From a virus: 64,000 nucleotides of DNA. The notes under the pieces are model-generated. The model was not told the DNA's origin. It was given only the letters and a program-made list of their open reading frames with translations, and did no database searches. A program made the position numbers and the translations under genes. Below, one piece after another: positions 46,013 to 55,008 of this stretch. The stretch covers positions 1 to 64,000 of IMG/VR virus record IMGVR_UViG_3300028829_004140; one strand, given 5' to 3'. The first letter of the stretch is position 1. Each line of letters opens with the position of its first letter.

Positions 46013-46075
46013 AAAACTCCTCCCAAGTGTAAACAGTTTTTGTGCCGCCCCTTTTCTCGGCTGCAAGAACCTTAT

Positions 46076-46834
46076 TCAAGAAAAGAAGGATCGAGTATCA
46101 ACCATATCATCTTTGAAAACTTTTGCGCTATTTCCGTTTAAAAATTTAAACAGGAAGGCGGGAAATGTAAATCCCGAGAAAGGACTATCTGACTTCGGTA
46201 GTAGCATAACAATCTGCTTCATTTCTACGTTAACAAAATTATGGATTTTATTTAAGAAATTGTCAGGAACTTCGTCACCTGAAGTTAGACATTGTACCCA
46301 TCCATTTTGAAAATGAGTAAAAGTAGCGTCGATTATGGTAGATAAGTTCTTATGAGCTTGGTTTAATTGAACAATGTGATATTTGGTTACAGGGTCTTCT
46401 CCAAAGTAAGAAATAAACTTACCCCAAATATCTTCATTGTATTCAACCTTTTCCGTCACCACAATAATATATGGATGTTCTTTTCCGGTTGGTGTTTTTA
46501 TTTTTTTAATTGAAGCTAAGGTTTTATCAAGATCTTCAATTTCGTCACCCTTTGTATGATCTAATTTGATTATAAAACCTACTCTTGGAGCCACTTCTTT
46601 CATTGCGACTTCTTTAATATTCAGCCTGTCTTCGAATTCAAGATTGGAAATCCATTCTTCTGGACGGTAAGTATTGCAGAATCTTTCTAATGTAAAGGTT
46701 GTTTCGTCGGAAAGAGTTGAAAATCCTAGTTTTTCATGCCTTGCTAAATCGCAATCGACCTGCTTACCTCCCTCAAGCTTTGAGAAAACGCATCCTTCAC
46801 ATTTTGTTACTGGAGTTAATGATTCTGCCGACAT
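46076..46834 (-). CDS. unknown Cys-rich glycan-locus protein
   Basis: A 252-residue protein with an N-terminal cluster C12-x2-C15-x12-C28 and C53 (KCEGCVFSKLE, VDCDLARHE, RFCNTYRP), which suggests a metal site. The remaining 180 residues have GT-A-like alternation (GFIIKLDHTKG, PYIIVVTEKVEYNED, WVQCLTSGDEVPDNFLNK). The 'TSGDEVP..FL' segment sits where a GT2 metal motif would be. It may be a diverged glycosyltransferase with an added metal-binding head; I cannot assign it firmly. Confidence 0.45.
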   Translation of the reverse strand: MSAESLTPVTKCEGCVFSKLEGGKQVDCDLARHEKLGFSTLSDETTFTLERFCNTYRPEEWISNLEFEDRLNIKEVAMKEVAPRVGFIIKLDHTKGDEIEDLDKTLASIKKIKTPTGKEHPYIIVVTEKVEYNEDIWGKFISYFGEDPVTKYHIVQLNQAHKNLSTIIDATFTHFQNGWVQCLTSGDEVPDNFLNKIHNFVNVEMKQIVMLLPKSDSPFSGFTFPAFLFKFLNGNSAKVFKDDMVDTRSFFS

Positions 46835-47229
46835 TAATTTGCCCTCTTTATTTTAAGTTGGAATTGACTCCCGTTTTGAATAAACATACGGGTCAAGGTT
46901 GTGAAATTATTAGGAATCAGTGTTTCAAGATATTCTAAAGACAAAAAAGAATTAATTCTATTTCCATAAAGGTTAACATTAGGAATATGTACTTGCGAAG
47001 GATTGGAACGAAGAGAATTAACATATTTACCGAAGTTAAAAACGTCTAACTCCTGAAAACATATAGTGCCACCAATTCTTATCTTGGAAAGTAGAGTTTC
47101 AACAACCTTTGAAACTTCTTCTTCTTTGAATTGACACAGAAACCAATCGCAGTTTATCTCTGTAACAGGATTATCTTGAATGTTAAAAACACTCATTCCG
47201 CTACTGGCGTTATTTAGTTCTATCTTCAT
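46834..47229 (-). CDS. small methyltransferase-like fragment protein
   Basis: A 131-residue protein. The segment LLSKIRIGGTICFQELDVFN resembles the later strands of a class I methyltransferase ('l...LkpGG.l...e.d'), with no SAM-binding motif I present. It starts as ATGA overlapping the preceding gene, and the stop is in TAATG overlap with the next. It could be a degenerate or accessory methyltransferase subunit. Confidence 0.35.
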   Translation of the reverse strand: MKIELNNASSGMSVFNIQDNPVTEINCDWFLCQFKEEEVSKVVETLLSKIRIGGTICFQELDVFNFGKYVNSLRSNPSQVHIPNVNLYGNRINSFLSLEYLETLIPNNFTTLTRMFIQNGSQFQLKIKRAN

Positions 47230-48269
47230 CTAAATTCTCCAACGGTTTTGTAAAGTAATTTGCTCCAACTCTGTACAAATCTGTCAAGACTATATCTTTC
47301 TTCAATTGTTTTGCGTCCAGCCTCACCGATTTTGCGAGCGAGTTCTGGTTTATCTAACAACTCCCTACACCAGAATTTCATATCCGATGCGTTATCGGCT
47401 ATGATTCCGTTTACACCGTGTTCAATGATTTCTGGAATCATACACGTCCCTGTTGTTACAACAGGACAACCACACGCCATAGCTTCCATCATTACCGATG
47501 GCACGGGCGAGTGAAGCGATGTGTTTAAGAACACGGCAGCGGTTTGATAGATATCTCTTAGATGCTCCCTGCATTGAGCGGGTTGGGAAAATCCGGCATG
47601 TTCCCCTGTGCATTTTCCTACTACTCGATAAGGAGCAATAGGGCTGGATGCCACTTCTTTCCATAAGCTAAAGCCGCAACACCAATCTCTTGAAGGAAAC
47701 TCATTAACAACCGATAAGCAATAAAGTTCTCTCGATGTATTACTAGCTCCCCAACCCTGATTCCAAAACTCTGTATCAACACCATGCTCTACTACACTAC
47801 TATTATCTGCTGAAAAACCCCAAGTGTCACGATTAAACTCGGAAATAAAGGAATTGCTGGAAACAGGAATTTCGCCATATCCCTTTATTTGCTGTTGAAC
47901 ATCACCTCTGACATCTGGCAAAACATGGCAATGTCTAAGGATCGGTATTGCTGTTTTATTAGCTTGTCCCCTTGTCTCACTAAGGAGGTCATGAGCGACC
48001 TGTAGACGGTTGCAAGAGGTATGGCTTAGTACAATGTCTATATCTAGGTAGTCGGGCAGAGAGTCGATTATGTGGTAGTTCTCTGGAACCGGTGCATATG
48101 TAGTGTCCCACTCCTTGCCAACTCTTAGAGAGTAAAAGTTGTGTCCAGTTTTACATAGATTTTCTTCGTATCGCTCATGTGTGGCAAAAGTTAATATGTT
48201 CAGCTTCCGGTCTGATGTGGGCCGGTTCATAATTAACTTAACCGATTTAGCCGACGCTCTAGCTGTCAT
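47226..48269 (-). CDS. GT4-family glycosyltransferase
   Basis: A 347-residue GT-B enzyme with the donor-binding C-terminal half AAVFLNTSLHSPVPSVMMEA, continuing ACGCPVVTTGTCMIPEIIEH and GVNGIIADN. This is the standard 'P...EAma.G.PVv....g..e.i..g..G.lv' block of retaining GT4 enzymes, with the first Glu of E-x7-E replaced (SPVPSVMME). ATG 48269 has AAAGGG 7 nt upstream and overlaps the previous stop by 11 nt. Confidence 0.8.
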   Translation of the reverse strand: MTARASAKSVKLIMNRPTSDRKLNILTFATHERYEENLCKTGHNFYSLRVGKEWDTTYAPVPENYHIIDSLPDYLDIDIVLSHTSCNRLQVAHDLLSETRGQANKTAIPILRHCHVLPDVRGDVQQQIKGYGEIPVSSNSFISEFNRDTWGFSADNSSVVEHGVDTEFWNQGWGASNTSRELYCLSVVNEFPSRDWCCGFSLWKEVASSPIAPYRVVGKCTGEHAGFSQPAQCREHLRDIYQTAAVFLNTSLHSPVPSVMMEAMACGCPVVTTGTCMIPEIIEHGVNGIIADNASDMKFWCRELLDKPELARKIGEAGRKTIEERYSLDRFVQSWSKLLYKTVGEFR

Positions 48270-49344
48270 TTAATAGCCCTTTCATTTCTAATCCTACGGT
48301 TTTGTGGAAATATCCATTGGCAGCAGTCTTGCACTGGTTTGCAACATCTTGTTTTATTTCTGGAACTACTAATGTTTCATACATTTTTCGCATTGCTTTA
48401 GAAAGTTCCACTATGTCAATATCTTTCCAAGTTGATGCGGATGTATCAATGTCTGGAAGGGATTCTACTGCACCAAAACAAGGAACGTCTCTAGATGGCA
48501 CCGGAATACCAATAACCTGATCCATGCCGATTCCTTCGGTCCATATGCTGGGAATACCCATAAACAAAACCTCAAGCGAAGGAATACAAAAAGACTCTCC
48601 ACGACTTGGCATAACAAAACAGTCTATCTGACTAAGAATGTCAATGTATTCTTTTTGCGGCACTGATCCCGAAATTATGACCTCTTCTGAAAAATCTTTT
48701 GATAGCTTGAGTCCTTTTCTGATGTGGTTGCAATATTCTTGTACATCTTTTACGGATTTTTTTGAAGTTTTAATAAAAAGTCTTACACTATCTCTCCCGT
48801 CAAAAGTCATATGAAAAGCTCTGACAAAAGCTTGGATGTTTTTTCTTTCAATAAATTCACCCACAAACCCAAATACAAAGTTGTCTTTCATCTCTTGTAT
48901 CGCAACTTGACCACTGGGTTTATATTGAGTAGGGTTTAGAGAATATTTGGCGAGTCTTACTGGAACCTTAACATTGCTTTCTAGGCAGATTTTACGAGTT
49001 ACTTCATTAGGAACCCAAATCTCGTCCATCATGTTACAATTTCTTGCCCAGTCAGTTTGATTAAAGTTAGAGGATTCAGCGCAAAGAACTCCAATATTTT
49101 TATCAAATTTACTGTTGTAACAGTAATTGCTAGGAAGTGTATGTTGAATAACTATATTACAACCCGTTTGTTCCTTCTTCTCTAGGCTTTGCACGATCTC
49201 ATTTTGAACCCTGTCTTCCGCTTCGTATGTAATAGCCCTCGGAACAACATCTACTCCGGCAGTGTTAAGTGCAAGTATATTGTTTAGCGCGGCGTTACCC
49301 CAGCCAGTTCCGTCTTTGTAGTGACCTATGTATAATACTTTCAT
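48259..49344 (-). CDS. GT4-family glycosyltransferase
   Basis: A 361-residue GT-B enzyme. The start is KVLYIGHYKDGTGWGNAALN. FVFGFVGEFIERKNIQAFVR opens the donor half, and CFVMPSRGESFCIPSLEVLF carries the E-x7-E motif. An identical layout and adjacency to the previous GT4 suggest they act one after another on one chain. There is no membrane anchor, so it is cytoplasmic or peripheral. Confidence 0.85.
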   Translation of the reverse strand: MKVLYIGHYKDGTGWGNAALNNILALNTAGVDVVPRAITYEAEDRVQNEIVQSLEKKEQTGCNIVIQHTLPSNYCYNSKFDKNIGVLCAESSNFNQTDWARNCNMMDEIWVPNEVTRKICLESNVKVPVRLAKYSLNPTQYKPSGQVAIQEMKDNFVFGFVGEFIERKNIQAFVRAFHMTFDGRDSVRLFIKTSKKSVKDVQEYCNHIRKGLKLSKDFSEEVIISGSVPQKEYIDILSQIDCFVMPSRGESFCIPSLEVLFMGIPSIWTEGIGMDQVIGIPVPSRDVPCFGAVESLPDIDTSASTWKDIDIVELSKAMRKMYETLVVPEIKQDVANQCKTAANGYFHKTVGLEMKGLLNDS

Positions 49345-49982
49345 TATTCTAGCTTTTTAAATATCTCATGAAAAGTTATGTTATCTTCTGCTAAATGTCC
49401 CCACTCTTTAAAGAGTTCGTCATTTACATACCAGTCTTCTATTTTTTCATCCTCTCTTAATCCGACATTACCAAACAATATCTTGTATCCAAGGTCTTGA
49501 AATTTTTCTCTAGAGTAGTCCTTGTCCCCATCGTAAAACCCTTTAAAGTTTGGATTTCCTTCGGTGCTAAAGTTATGTTCATACGTCATAATCTTAAATG
49601 AATATTTGTTAAAATCGAACTCGTCTAATACTTTGCGTTGTGCCATGTCTACGTCAAAGGAAAGATAATCGAAGTGTTCTGGACAATCCCTTTCCGCAAG
49701 AACATCATTAATATTATGCTCCATAAGGTCGACACAATGCAAGCTCTTTCTATATTTAGAAGCGGAATCGTAATAAGTTTTGTCATAATCTAGCGCTATT
49801 CCCTGCCACTTAAAAACACTTTCCAAGGTCCAAGTATTACTCATAGAAGACCAGTGAGAGTATCTTAGATCTAAATCGCTAGTTCCACAACCTATGTCTA
49901 CAAAAAATCCCGGTTTGAATCTTGTTATCTTTGAAACAAATAAATCTTGACCAAACTGGCTGTAGAAATTAATTCGTTCCAT
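49344..49982 (-). CDS. FkbM-like methyltransferase
   Basis: A 212-residue SAM-dependent methyltransferase with YSQFGQDLFVSKITRFKPGF, then FFVDIGCGTSDLDLRYSHWS as motif I. A second acidic motif is IALDYDKTYYDSASKYRKSL, and FDYLSFDVDMAQRKVLDEFD corresponds to the FkbM signature (..lS.DvdG.e...l). It likely O-methylates a sugar in the glycan. It overlaps the next gene by 14 nt. Confidence 0.75.
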   Translation of the reverse strand: MERINFYSQFGQDLFVSKITRFKPGFFVDIGCGTSDLDLRYSHWSSMSNTWTLESVFKWQGIALDYDKTYYDSASKYRKSLHCVDLMEHNINDVLAERDCPEHFDYLSFDVDMAQRKVLDEFDFNKYSFKIMTYEHNFSTEGNPNFKGFYDGDKDYSREKFQDLGYKILFGNVGLREDEKIEDWYVNDELFKEWGHLAEDNITFHEIFKKLE

Positions 49983-50592
49983 TTATGTTCTCCATATAAA
50001 GCATACCGCTTCCAAATTCAGGCAACTTTTCATAGTCGATACCCTTTTCGTCTAAATACTTAATAAGATCAAGTGCTTTGGTTGGAACATCGTCTACCAA
50101 AACCGAGACAGTATCACCCTCGGAACTTTTGGCAATTTTTTCTACAGCAATGAACTGATTTAATGTTTGCACATGTGCGTCAGGTGTTTGTGAAATGTCT
50201 GCACCATCCAAATAATAAACGCCGCAGCGTGATACTTGTTGCAGGCTATCTAAGCCATCTCCGATTCTTAAATTAACCCTGTGGCTCAAGGAATTAGCTA
50301 AAAAAAATGAGTTTGCTATATGGTCAACATTAATGTCCGCAACATAATATTCACCGCCAAATTTTTTGGTATAAGATCCAAACCAAATATCGCTCCAGCC
50401 AGAACCCATTCTAAACTTGTCTTCAAAAGTTTCTATAGCACCTATCTGAAAAATATCAACAGGTTTTCCCTTGAATCTATCTAACGCTCTTTTAAAAAGA
50501 CTGTCTCTAAATGGCGGTGGAATTACTTTAAGGTTATCCCAAGTTACCTCATTTTGCATGTACTGAATAATCGCACTATTTTGCATTTGCAT
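49969..50592 (-). CDS. probable class I methyltransferase-like protein
   Basis: A 207-residue protein with VDIFQIGAIETFEDKFRMGS, a motif I-like glycine segment. GEYYVADINVDHIANSFFLA ends in the acidic position that normally binds SAM ribose, and VNLRIGDGLDSLQQVSRCGV is the third motif. Similar short proteins accompany FkbM genes in phage and bacterial glycan loci. The call is less certain than for the FkbM pair because motif I is modified. GAGGA lies 8 nt before the ATG. Confidence 0.55.
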   Translation of the reverse strand: MQMQNSAIIQYMQNEVTWDNLKVIPPPFRDSLFKRALDRFKGKPVDIFQIGAIETFEDKFRMGSGWSDIWFGSYTKKFGGEYYVADINVDHIANSFFLANSLSHRVNLRIGDGLDSLQQVSRCGVYYLDGADISQTPDAHVQTLNQFIAVEKIAKSSEGDTVSVLVDDVPTKALDLIKYLDEKGIDYEKLPEFGSGMLYMENINGTN

Positions 50593-52231
50593 TAATTTGT
50601 CCTCTTTGTCTTTCTAATTCGTTCCAATTTTGCCTCATGTTTGTTAGATCTCTTACAACGCCTTCCATGTTATAAGGTTGATACTTATTTTGCGAAGGAA
50701 GGTGGGATTCGTTGAAATAATAGTCATCTTCCGAGGGATTCACCCTGTATCCGAATGTGACATCTTTTATAACTTTAGACCAAAACCAGCCCCCAATCCA
50801 TTCGGGCTTGTGTAAAACATATTTAAATAGGTAACTTACCTGTTCTTCGGTTGAAACAATATTGTTAGGCATTGAAGTTGCTGGTTTAAGCACTTTTATT
50901 GGAGACATGTATGTTTTAGACCAGTCTTTTATCGGAATTGTTTTTAAATGCTCTATCCATACCTGAGCAGTTTTATCCCAGTCGTAGTGATTTCTGGATT
51001 TACTGTATATAGACTCTCCATTGTGTCCGTCATATTTTGTTTTATCACGTTTATTTTTATATGCATCTGCTATAACTTTAACCAACAAATCGTTATCGGC
51101 AATGGCTCTATAGCAACCCGTTTCACACTCCATAGAAAGTGCCAAAGGGTTCATCGCAATTCCTCCGATATTTTTCATAACTGAGTTCATGGCAGAGTAA
51201 TTAATGGCGGCCACAGGAACGCCACAAAACGCCGCTTCTAACTGAGGCATACCAAATCCTTCGCTATTAGCGTACTGAACATACAAATCAAATGTGTTGT
51301 ATATTTTGCTTAGTTCTGCGCCATCAACGGAGTTGTTTACGCCTATGAGTTTTTTCTTAAACTGTTTACATTTTCCGCAGTGACACATGGAGTCTCTGTA
51401 AAAGTCCATAGATACATCGCCGCAGTTTTTACACTTGTAACCGAAAAGGACTCTGTTTTCTAGTCCGAACCTGTTAAGAAGTTCAGGGATTTCCCATCCG
51501 ATGTCGGGATAAAAAACGTGACAGTAAAGGTAGGCTTCTGGGGTTTTGTTTTCGTCTAAGTATTGACGGAAGGCTTTAAACAAGTCTGGGTATAATTTTC
51601 TTCTTTGGTTTCTCATAACCGTTCCTACAAGAAATACACTTGAATCAAGTCCCATATCATCCTTGTGTTTATTCTTATCTGGAACCTTGTCAAATATTTC
51701 CTTGTTTGCACATGGAGGAGCTATTCCGACAAAGTTAATAGAATCACTTTGCCTAAGAAGTGTATCCCTACCAAATTCAGAGTAGCTCAAAACAGAATCC
51801 GCAGAAGCGAACGTATTTATCCACATAGGATTTTGTGGAAATGCGTCTACCGTTGGCATAATTGCCCAATGAAAAAAGTCTCTGTATGGCGACCTCTGCT
51901 GGAATTCAAACATCCACCAGTCTCTAATATCCATAACAATATCAGGCTTAAAGTCTATCAATACACTGTTGAAAGTGTTTTCCCCAAAAATTCTAGACGG
52001 ACTACTTATGTATGATTGAAAGTCTTCGTCGGAATCAAGAGGTCGATTTGGATATACTTTCCAAGGAGAGTTGGCAATTCTTATGTCTTTTCTGTCAACA
52101 TGAGTAGCCAGCTCCGCAACTTGAAATTCTTCTACCTTGTTTAATCTTGATAGAATCTCTTTACCGTAAACAGAGTATCCGGTTCCTTGCCAATGGGCTT
52201 CATTGACCCAAAGTATTCTTTTTTTTCTCAT
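50576..52231 (-). CDS. GT4-family glycosyltransferase with inserted Cys cluster
   Basis: A 551-residue GT-B enzyme. Residues 1-200 form the acceptor half (RILWVNEAHWQGTGYSVYGK). The donor half carries ANSEGFGMPQLEAAFCGVPV (about 321-340, E324-x7-E332). Between them, residues 267-288 contain five Cys, C267-x2-C270-x12-C283-x-C285-x2-C288, in a segment FGYKCKNCGD to GKCKQFKKK. This looks like an inserted zinc ribbon. Such an insertion is not usual for GT4 enzymes and may bind acceptor or partner. The last ~110 residues are unassigned. It overlaps the SSB stop by 4 nt. Confidence 0.8.
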   Translation of the reverse strand: MRKKRILWVNEAHWQGTGYSVYGKEILSRLNKVEEFQVAELATHVDRKDIRIANSPWKVYPNRPLDSDEDFQSYISSPSRIFGENTFNSVLIDFKPDIVMDIRDWWMFEFQQRSPYRDFFHWAIMPTVDAFPQNPMWINTFASADSVLSYSEFGRDTLLRQSDSINFVGIAPPCANKEIFDKVPDKNKHKDDMGLDSSVFLVGTVMRNQRRKLYPDLFKAFRQYLDENKTPEAYLYCHVFYPDIGWEIPELLNRFGLENRVLFGYKCKNCGDVSMDFYRDSMCHCGKCKQFKKKLIGVNNSVDGAELSKIYNTFDLYVQYANSEGFGMPQLEAAFCGVPVAAINYSAMNSVMKNIGGIAMNPLALSMECETGCYRAIADNDLLVKVIADAYKNKRDKTKYDGHNGESIYSKSRNHYDWDKTAQVWIEHLKTIPIKDWSKTYMSPIKVLKPATSMPNNIVSTEEQVSYLFKYVLHKPEWIGGWFWSKVIKDVTFGYRVNPSEDDYYFNESHLPSQNKYQPYNMEGVVRDLTNMRQNWNELERQRGQINANAK

Positions 52232-52551
52232 TGAACAATAATCTTAAAAGAGGAAACTCTGAAATATGTAGTAAGCGATACTTCGCTGGAATCATCCTGC
52301 TGCCAAGATTCTTCGTTTCGGGCACTGGATTCTACAGCCATTATAGACCCTGTTTTGGCATATTTATTAATCGCTAGAGCAGCAGAGTCCCAAGCTTCGA
52401 AGGCAAGATATGTGAAATTTTTTACCTTTTCTCCGTTTGAGTCTTTTCTAAACTCTTCTATTTCTAAATCAAAGTTGACACATGACACACCGTTTACATT
52501 TACCAACTCTGGACCGTGTGATATTTTGCCCAAAAACATACATTTGTTCAC
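52228..52551 (-). CDS. single-stranded DNA-binding protein
   Basis: A 107-residue SSB with an OB fold from residue 2: MNKCMFLGKISHGPELV opens it, then NFDLEIEEFRK, and the strand KNFTYLAFEAWDSAALAINK with the 'W..tAe.i..yl.KG..i.v.g' pattern typical of the family. No acidic C-terminal tail is present, so partner recruitment differs from E. coli SSB. It lies next to the polymerase C-terminal gene, with a start overlap to the large glycosyltransferase. It binds single-stranded replication and recombination intermediates. Confidence 0.82.
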   Translation of the reverse strand: MNKCMFLGKISHGPELVNVNGVSCVNFDLEIEEFRKDSNGEKVKNFTYLAFEAWDSAALAINKYAKTGSIMAVESSARNEESWQQDDSSEVSLTTYFRVSSFKIIVQ

Positions 52552-52563
52552 ATTTATTCCTTA

Positions 52564-54141
52564 TCAAATCTGTGTTGCTTTATTAACAATGAACGAACCT
52601 TTACTAACTTCGCCATGCAATAATACTGTATTACCCTCAATTAAAACGTCTTTGTTTTCTTTATAACAGTCTGGAAAGATTACAACATCTTCTAGATCGC
52701 CGGAACCATCTTCTACGCTAAGAAAAGCCATTTCTTGTCCGGGGTTCTTTCCGTTTTTAGTTTGTACAATTTTCATACGAGATATTTCAACAGCAAGAAT
52801 TACTTTACCTGTTATCACACCTTTTGCCACATCTTGACACATATTTGTTGAATTAATTATATCTAATCCGTCAACTTTGCTACAAGTAAGTGGTGATGCA
52901 AGAAATTTTTCTTCGTCTATCGCAACAGTAAGTGCATTGTCATTTATGTCATAAAATGGATTGTCTAAGGAGTCTTTTATATCTTTAACGGTTTCCATTC
53001 TCTTTGCATTAATCTTTAATCCTCTACCCTCGATTAAATGGCCTATCGCCTGAGAAAGATCCTTTGCGAATACAGACGGTTCGCCTGATTTGTAATTGGA
53101 AACAATAGTTTTTCGCTCTCTTTCAGTCAACTTTTTCCAAGAGTCAAACTCATAAAGCATTTTTTGTCGAGAGTTTAAGTTATTCCTACCGTTAAATCCC
53201 CCTACAGAAATCAATGCGATTGTGGACCTTTTGTTTAATCGAAGATCGTTAATGATAAAAAAAAGACAATCTAACCAGCTAAAATCTTGGATTTCCCTGT
53301 CTTTCATAAAATCCATAATCTTCTTGGTTTCTATGCTGCCTACGTTTTTAACATGGTTAATTCCGTAGTATATAACGTTTTTCTTTTTATCTCTAGAAAA
53401 ATCCGCAACTAAATGTTGCAGTCTAGGTGGAAGCACTTCGATGTTTGCCTTCTTGGCGTCATTTATTAGTTGTTTTTTTTCTTCGTCTGGATAAGGTTTT
53501 CTATTCGCTCTATTTAAATAAGTATTGTAGAATTTATTTCTACGATGAAACTTACAATAGGCAGACCAGTAAGCTAGGTATGCATAAGAGACTGCGTGAG
53601 ATTTATTGAAAGCGTACCTACTAGACTTTTCGATCCATGAGAATATTTCTTCCGCGACACCAAGACTTATTTCACCTTTTTTTTCTACGCCATCCATAAA
53701 CTCCTTCTTAACAGATGCCATAACATCTGCCTTCTTCTTTCCGATAGCCTTGCGTAGCGAATCAGCTTGTACTCCGTTAAAGCCTGCTAGTTTTTGAACG
53801 ATAGCCATAGACTGTTCTTGGTAAACAAGAACGCCATATGTTTCTCTTAGGATAGGCTCTAGTGACTCATGTAGGTACTCGACAGGAGCATCGCTTTTTC
53901 CAGCTTTTCTATCTGCATAGACCTGTGTCATGCTTTTTCCGTTGGCATCTTTCGCCATAAGAGTTCCGGGTCGAATAAGACTGATAAGTGCCGCAAGATC
54001 TTTTCTATTTCTAGGCTTTGTCTCTTTTGCCCAATGTCTACCCAAATGTGATTCTAGCTGGAAGACGCCTTTTGTATCACCTTCGCATAGCAAGTCCCAA
54101 ACATTTTCATCGTCAAAATCGTTAATGTCAAAATTAGTCAT
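52564..54141 (-). CDS. dnaE: DNA polymerase III alpha (DnaE-type), C-terminal half
   Basis: A 525-residue protein corresponding to the second half of DnaE. It starts MTNFDINDFDDENVWDLLCE, just before the conserved GVFQLESHLGR. FNKSHAVSYAYLAYWSAYC (about 200-220) is the 'FNKSHS.aYa...y' block of the fingers region. Helix-hairpin-helix sequence follows, and an OB domain ends the protein (about 440-525, KNGKNPGQEMAFLSVEDGSG). The palm aspartates are absent here and lie in the separate gene at 55944-57545. The two products must assemble to give a working polymerase. The catalytic gene is transcribed first. Confidence 0.88.
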   Translation of the reverse strand: MTNFDINDFDDENVWDLLCEGDTKGVFQLESHLGRHWAKETKPRNRKDLAALISLIRPGTLMAKDANGKSMTQVYADRKAGKSDAPVEYLHESLEPILRETYGVLVYQEQSMAIVQKLAGFNGVQADSLRKAIGKKKADVMASVKKEFMDGVEKKGEISLGVAEEIFSWIEKSSRYAFNKSHAVSYAYLAYWSAYCKFHRRNKFYNTYLNRANRKPYPDEEKKQLINDAKKANIEVLPPRLQHLVADFSRDKKKNVIYYGINHVKNVGSIETKKIMDFMKDREIQDFSWLDCLFFIINDLRLNKRSTIALISVGGFNGRNNLNSRQKMLYEFDSWKKLTERERKTIVSNYKSGEPSVFAKDLSQAIGHLIEGRGLKINAKRMETVKDIKDSLDNPFYDINDNALTVAIDEEKFLASPLTCSKVDGLDIINSTNMCQDVAKGVITGKVILAVEISRMKIVQTKNGKNPGQEMAFLSVEDGSGDLEDVVIFPDCYKENKDVLIEGNTVLLHGEVSKGSFIVNKATQI

Positions 54142-54274
54142 CTTTTTTACTTTCTTTCAACTCTTGTTGAATTCTCTTTTGTTCTTTGTAAAAATCTTCT
54201 AGTTCTTCAATATTTATCATGAAAAAATTTCCATGAACATCGTTAACTCTGATGGTTTTTTTGTTATCTGACAT
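54134..54274 (-). CDS. 46-residue protein between exonuclease and polymerase C-half
   Basis: A short frame from ATG 54274 to TAA 54134, encoding 46 highly charged residues (RVNDVHGNFFMINIEELEDF, then a Lys/Gln/Glu-rich helix). GGAG lies 6 nt upstream, inside the end of the exonuclease gene, and the stop overlaps the polymerase C-half start by 8 nt, the usual packing here. The amphipathic end suggests a helical partner protein. It is too small to classify, but packing and ribosome-binding site make it a likely real gene. Confidence 0.6.
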   Translation of the reverse strand: MSDNKKTIRVNDVHGNFFMINIEELEDFYKEQKRIQQELKESKKDD

Positions 54275-54953
54275 ACAAATCTCCAGAACCAAAGGCTTTT
54301 TCAAAAGTTATTTTCTTGGACAGGTTTCTCTGCATTTTTAAGAATTTGATAAGAATATTGGCCGTATCTTTAACGTCTTGCAAAGCATCGTGAGCGTTGT
54401 CTTTCGGTAGACCAAAATAATCTCGCATGTAATCCATACTATATCCTTTGCAGTCTGTGTTGTTTTCAAACCAGCAATATATATGCTGCATTAGATCCAT
54501 TGTAAAGATCGGATTAAAAAGTGTCTGTTGGTTCTTTTTTTCATTCCAAGGTCCATACTCTTTGCACATTCTATTCACAATTGGCATATCGTAACCATTG
54601 ATATTGAAACCCGCAGCTATTGGAGCAGTCCAGCTAGTACCCTTCCAGTTAAACTTGTCGCAAAACTTGTCAAACTTGTTCCAGACGGTTTTTGGTTTTG
54701 GTCCCTTGCTGATTTCTTCTCTTGTTTTCCTAGTTACCTCTAAAGCCTTTTCCTCTATTGGATCAAAGCCCGCCTCTACAGCTTTTTCGTCGTCAACAAT
54801 GCAGCGAATCTTACTTTCAAAAACTCCTCCCGGCTGTAGTTCTAACTTTCTAGCGTGAATAGCTACTGCGGCGATTTGAGTTGGTTGGCACTTGTATGGA
54901 TTTTGACCAGTGGTTTCAAAGTCAAATACGATAATATCTCTGTAATTAGCCAT
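54264..54953 (-). CDS. DnaQ-like 3'-5' exonuclease
   Basis: A 229-residue exonuclease. Exo I motif FDFETTG (10-16, D11 and E13), Exo II in AGFNINGYDMPIVNRM, and Exo III in NAHDALQDVKDTANIL (His-x4-Asp) give the complete DEDDh active site. It is therefore predicted to be active and is the likely proofreader of the split polymerase. It lies between the two polymerase genes, in the same operon. It is followed by the 46-residue protein. Confidence 0.88.
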   Translation of the reverse strand: MANYRDIIVFDFETTGQNPYKCQPTQIAAVAIHARKLELQPGGVFESKIRCIVDDEKAVEAGFDPIEEKALEVTRKTREEISKGPKPKTVWNKFDKFCDKFNWKGTSWTAPIAAGFNINGYDMPIVNRMCKEYGPWNEKKNQQTLFNPIFTMDLMQHIYCWFENNTDCKGYSMDYMRDYFGLPKDNAHDALQDVKDTANILIKFLKMQRNLSKKITFEKAFGSGDLYVR

Positions 54954-55008
54954 CTTTTCCTCGTTATTATGATTTAGCTTCTACGATTTCTTAAATTAAT
55001 GATTGTTT

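Noticed and set aside
54954-55008. Promoter TTAAGA-17-CATAAT before the exonuclease gene
   Set aside because: Transcription would start at the GAGG ribosome-binding site, leaving no leader, and the -35 match is weak.
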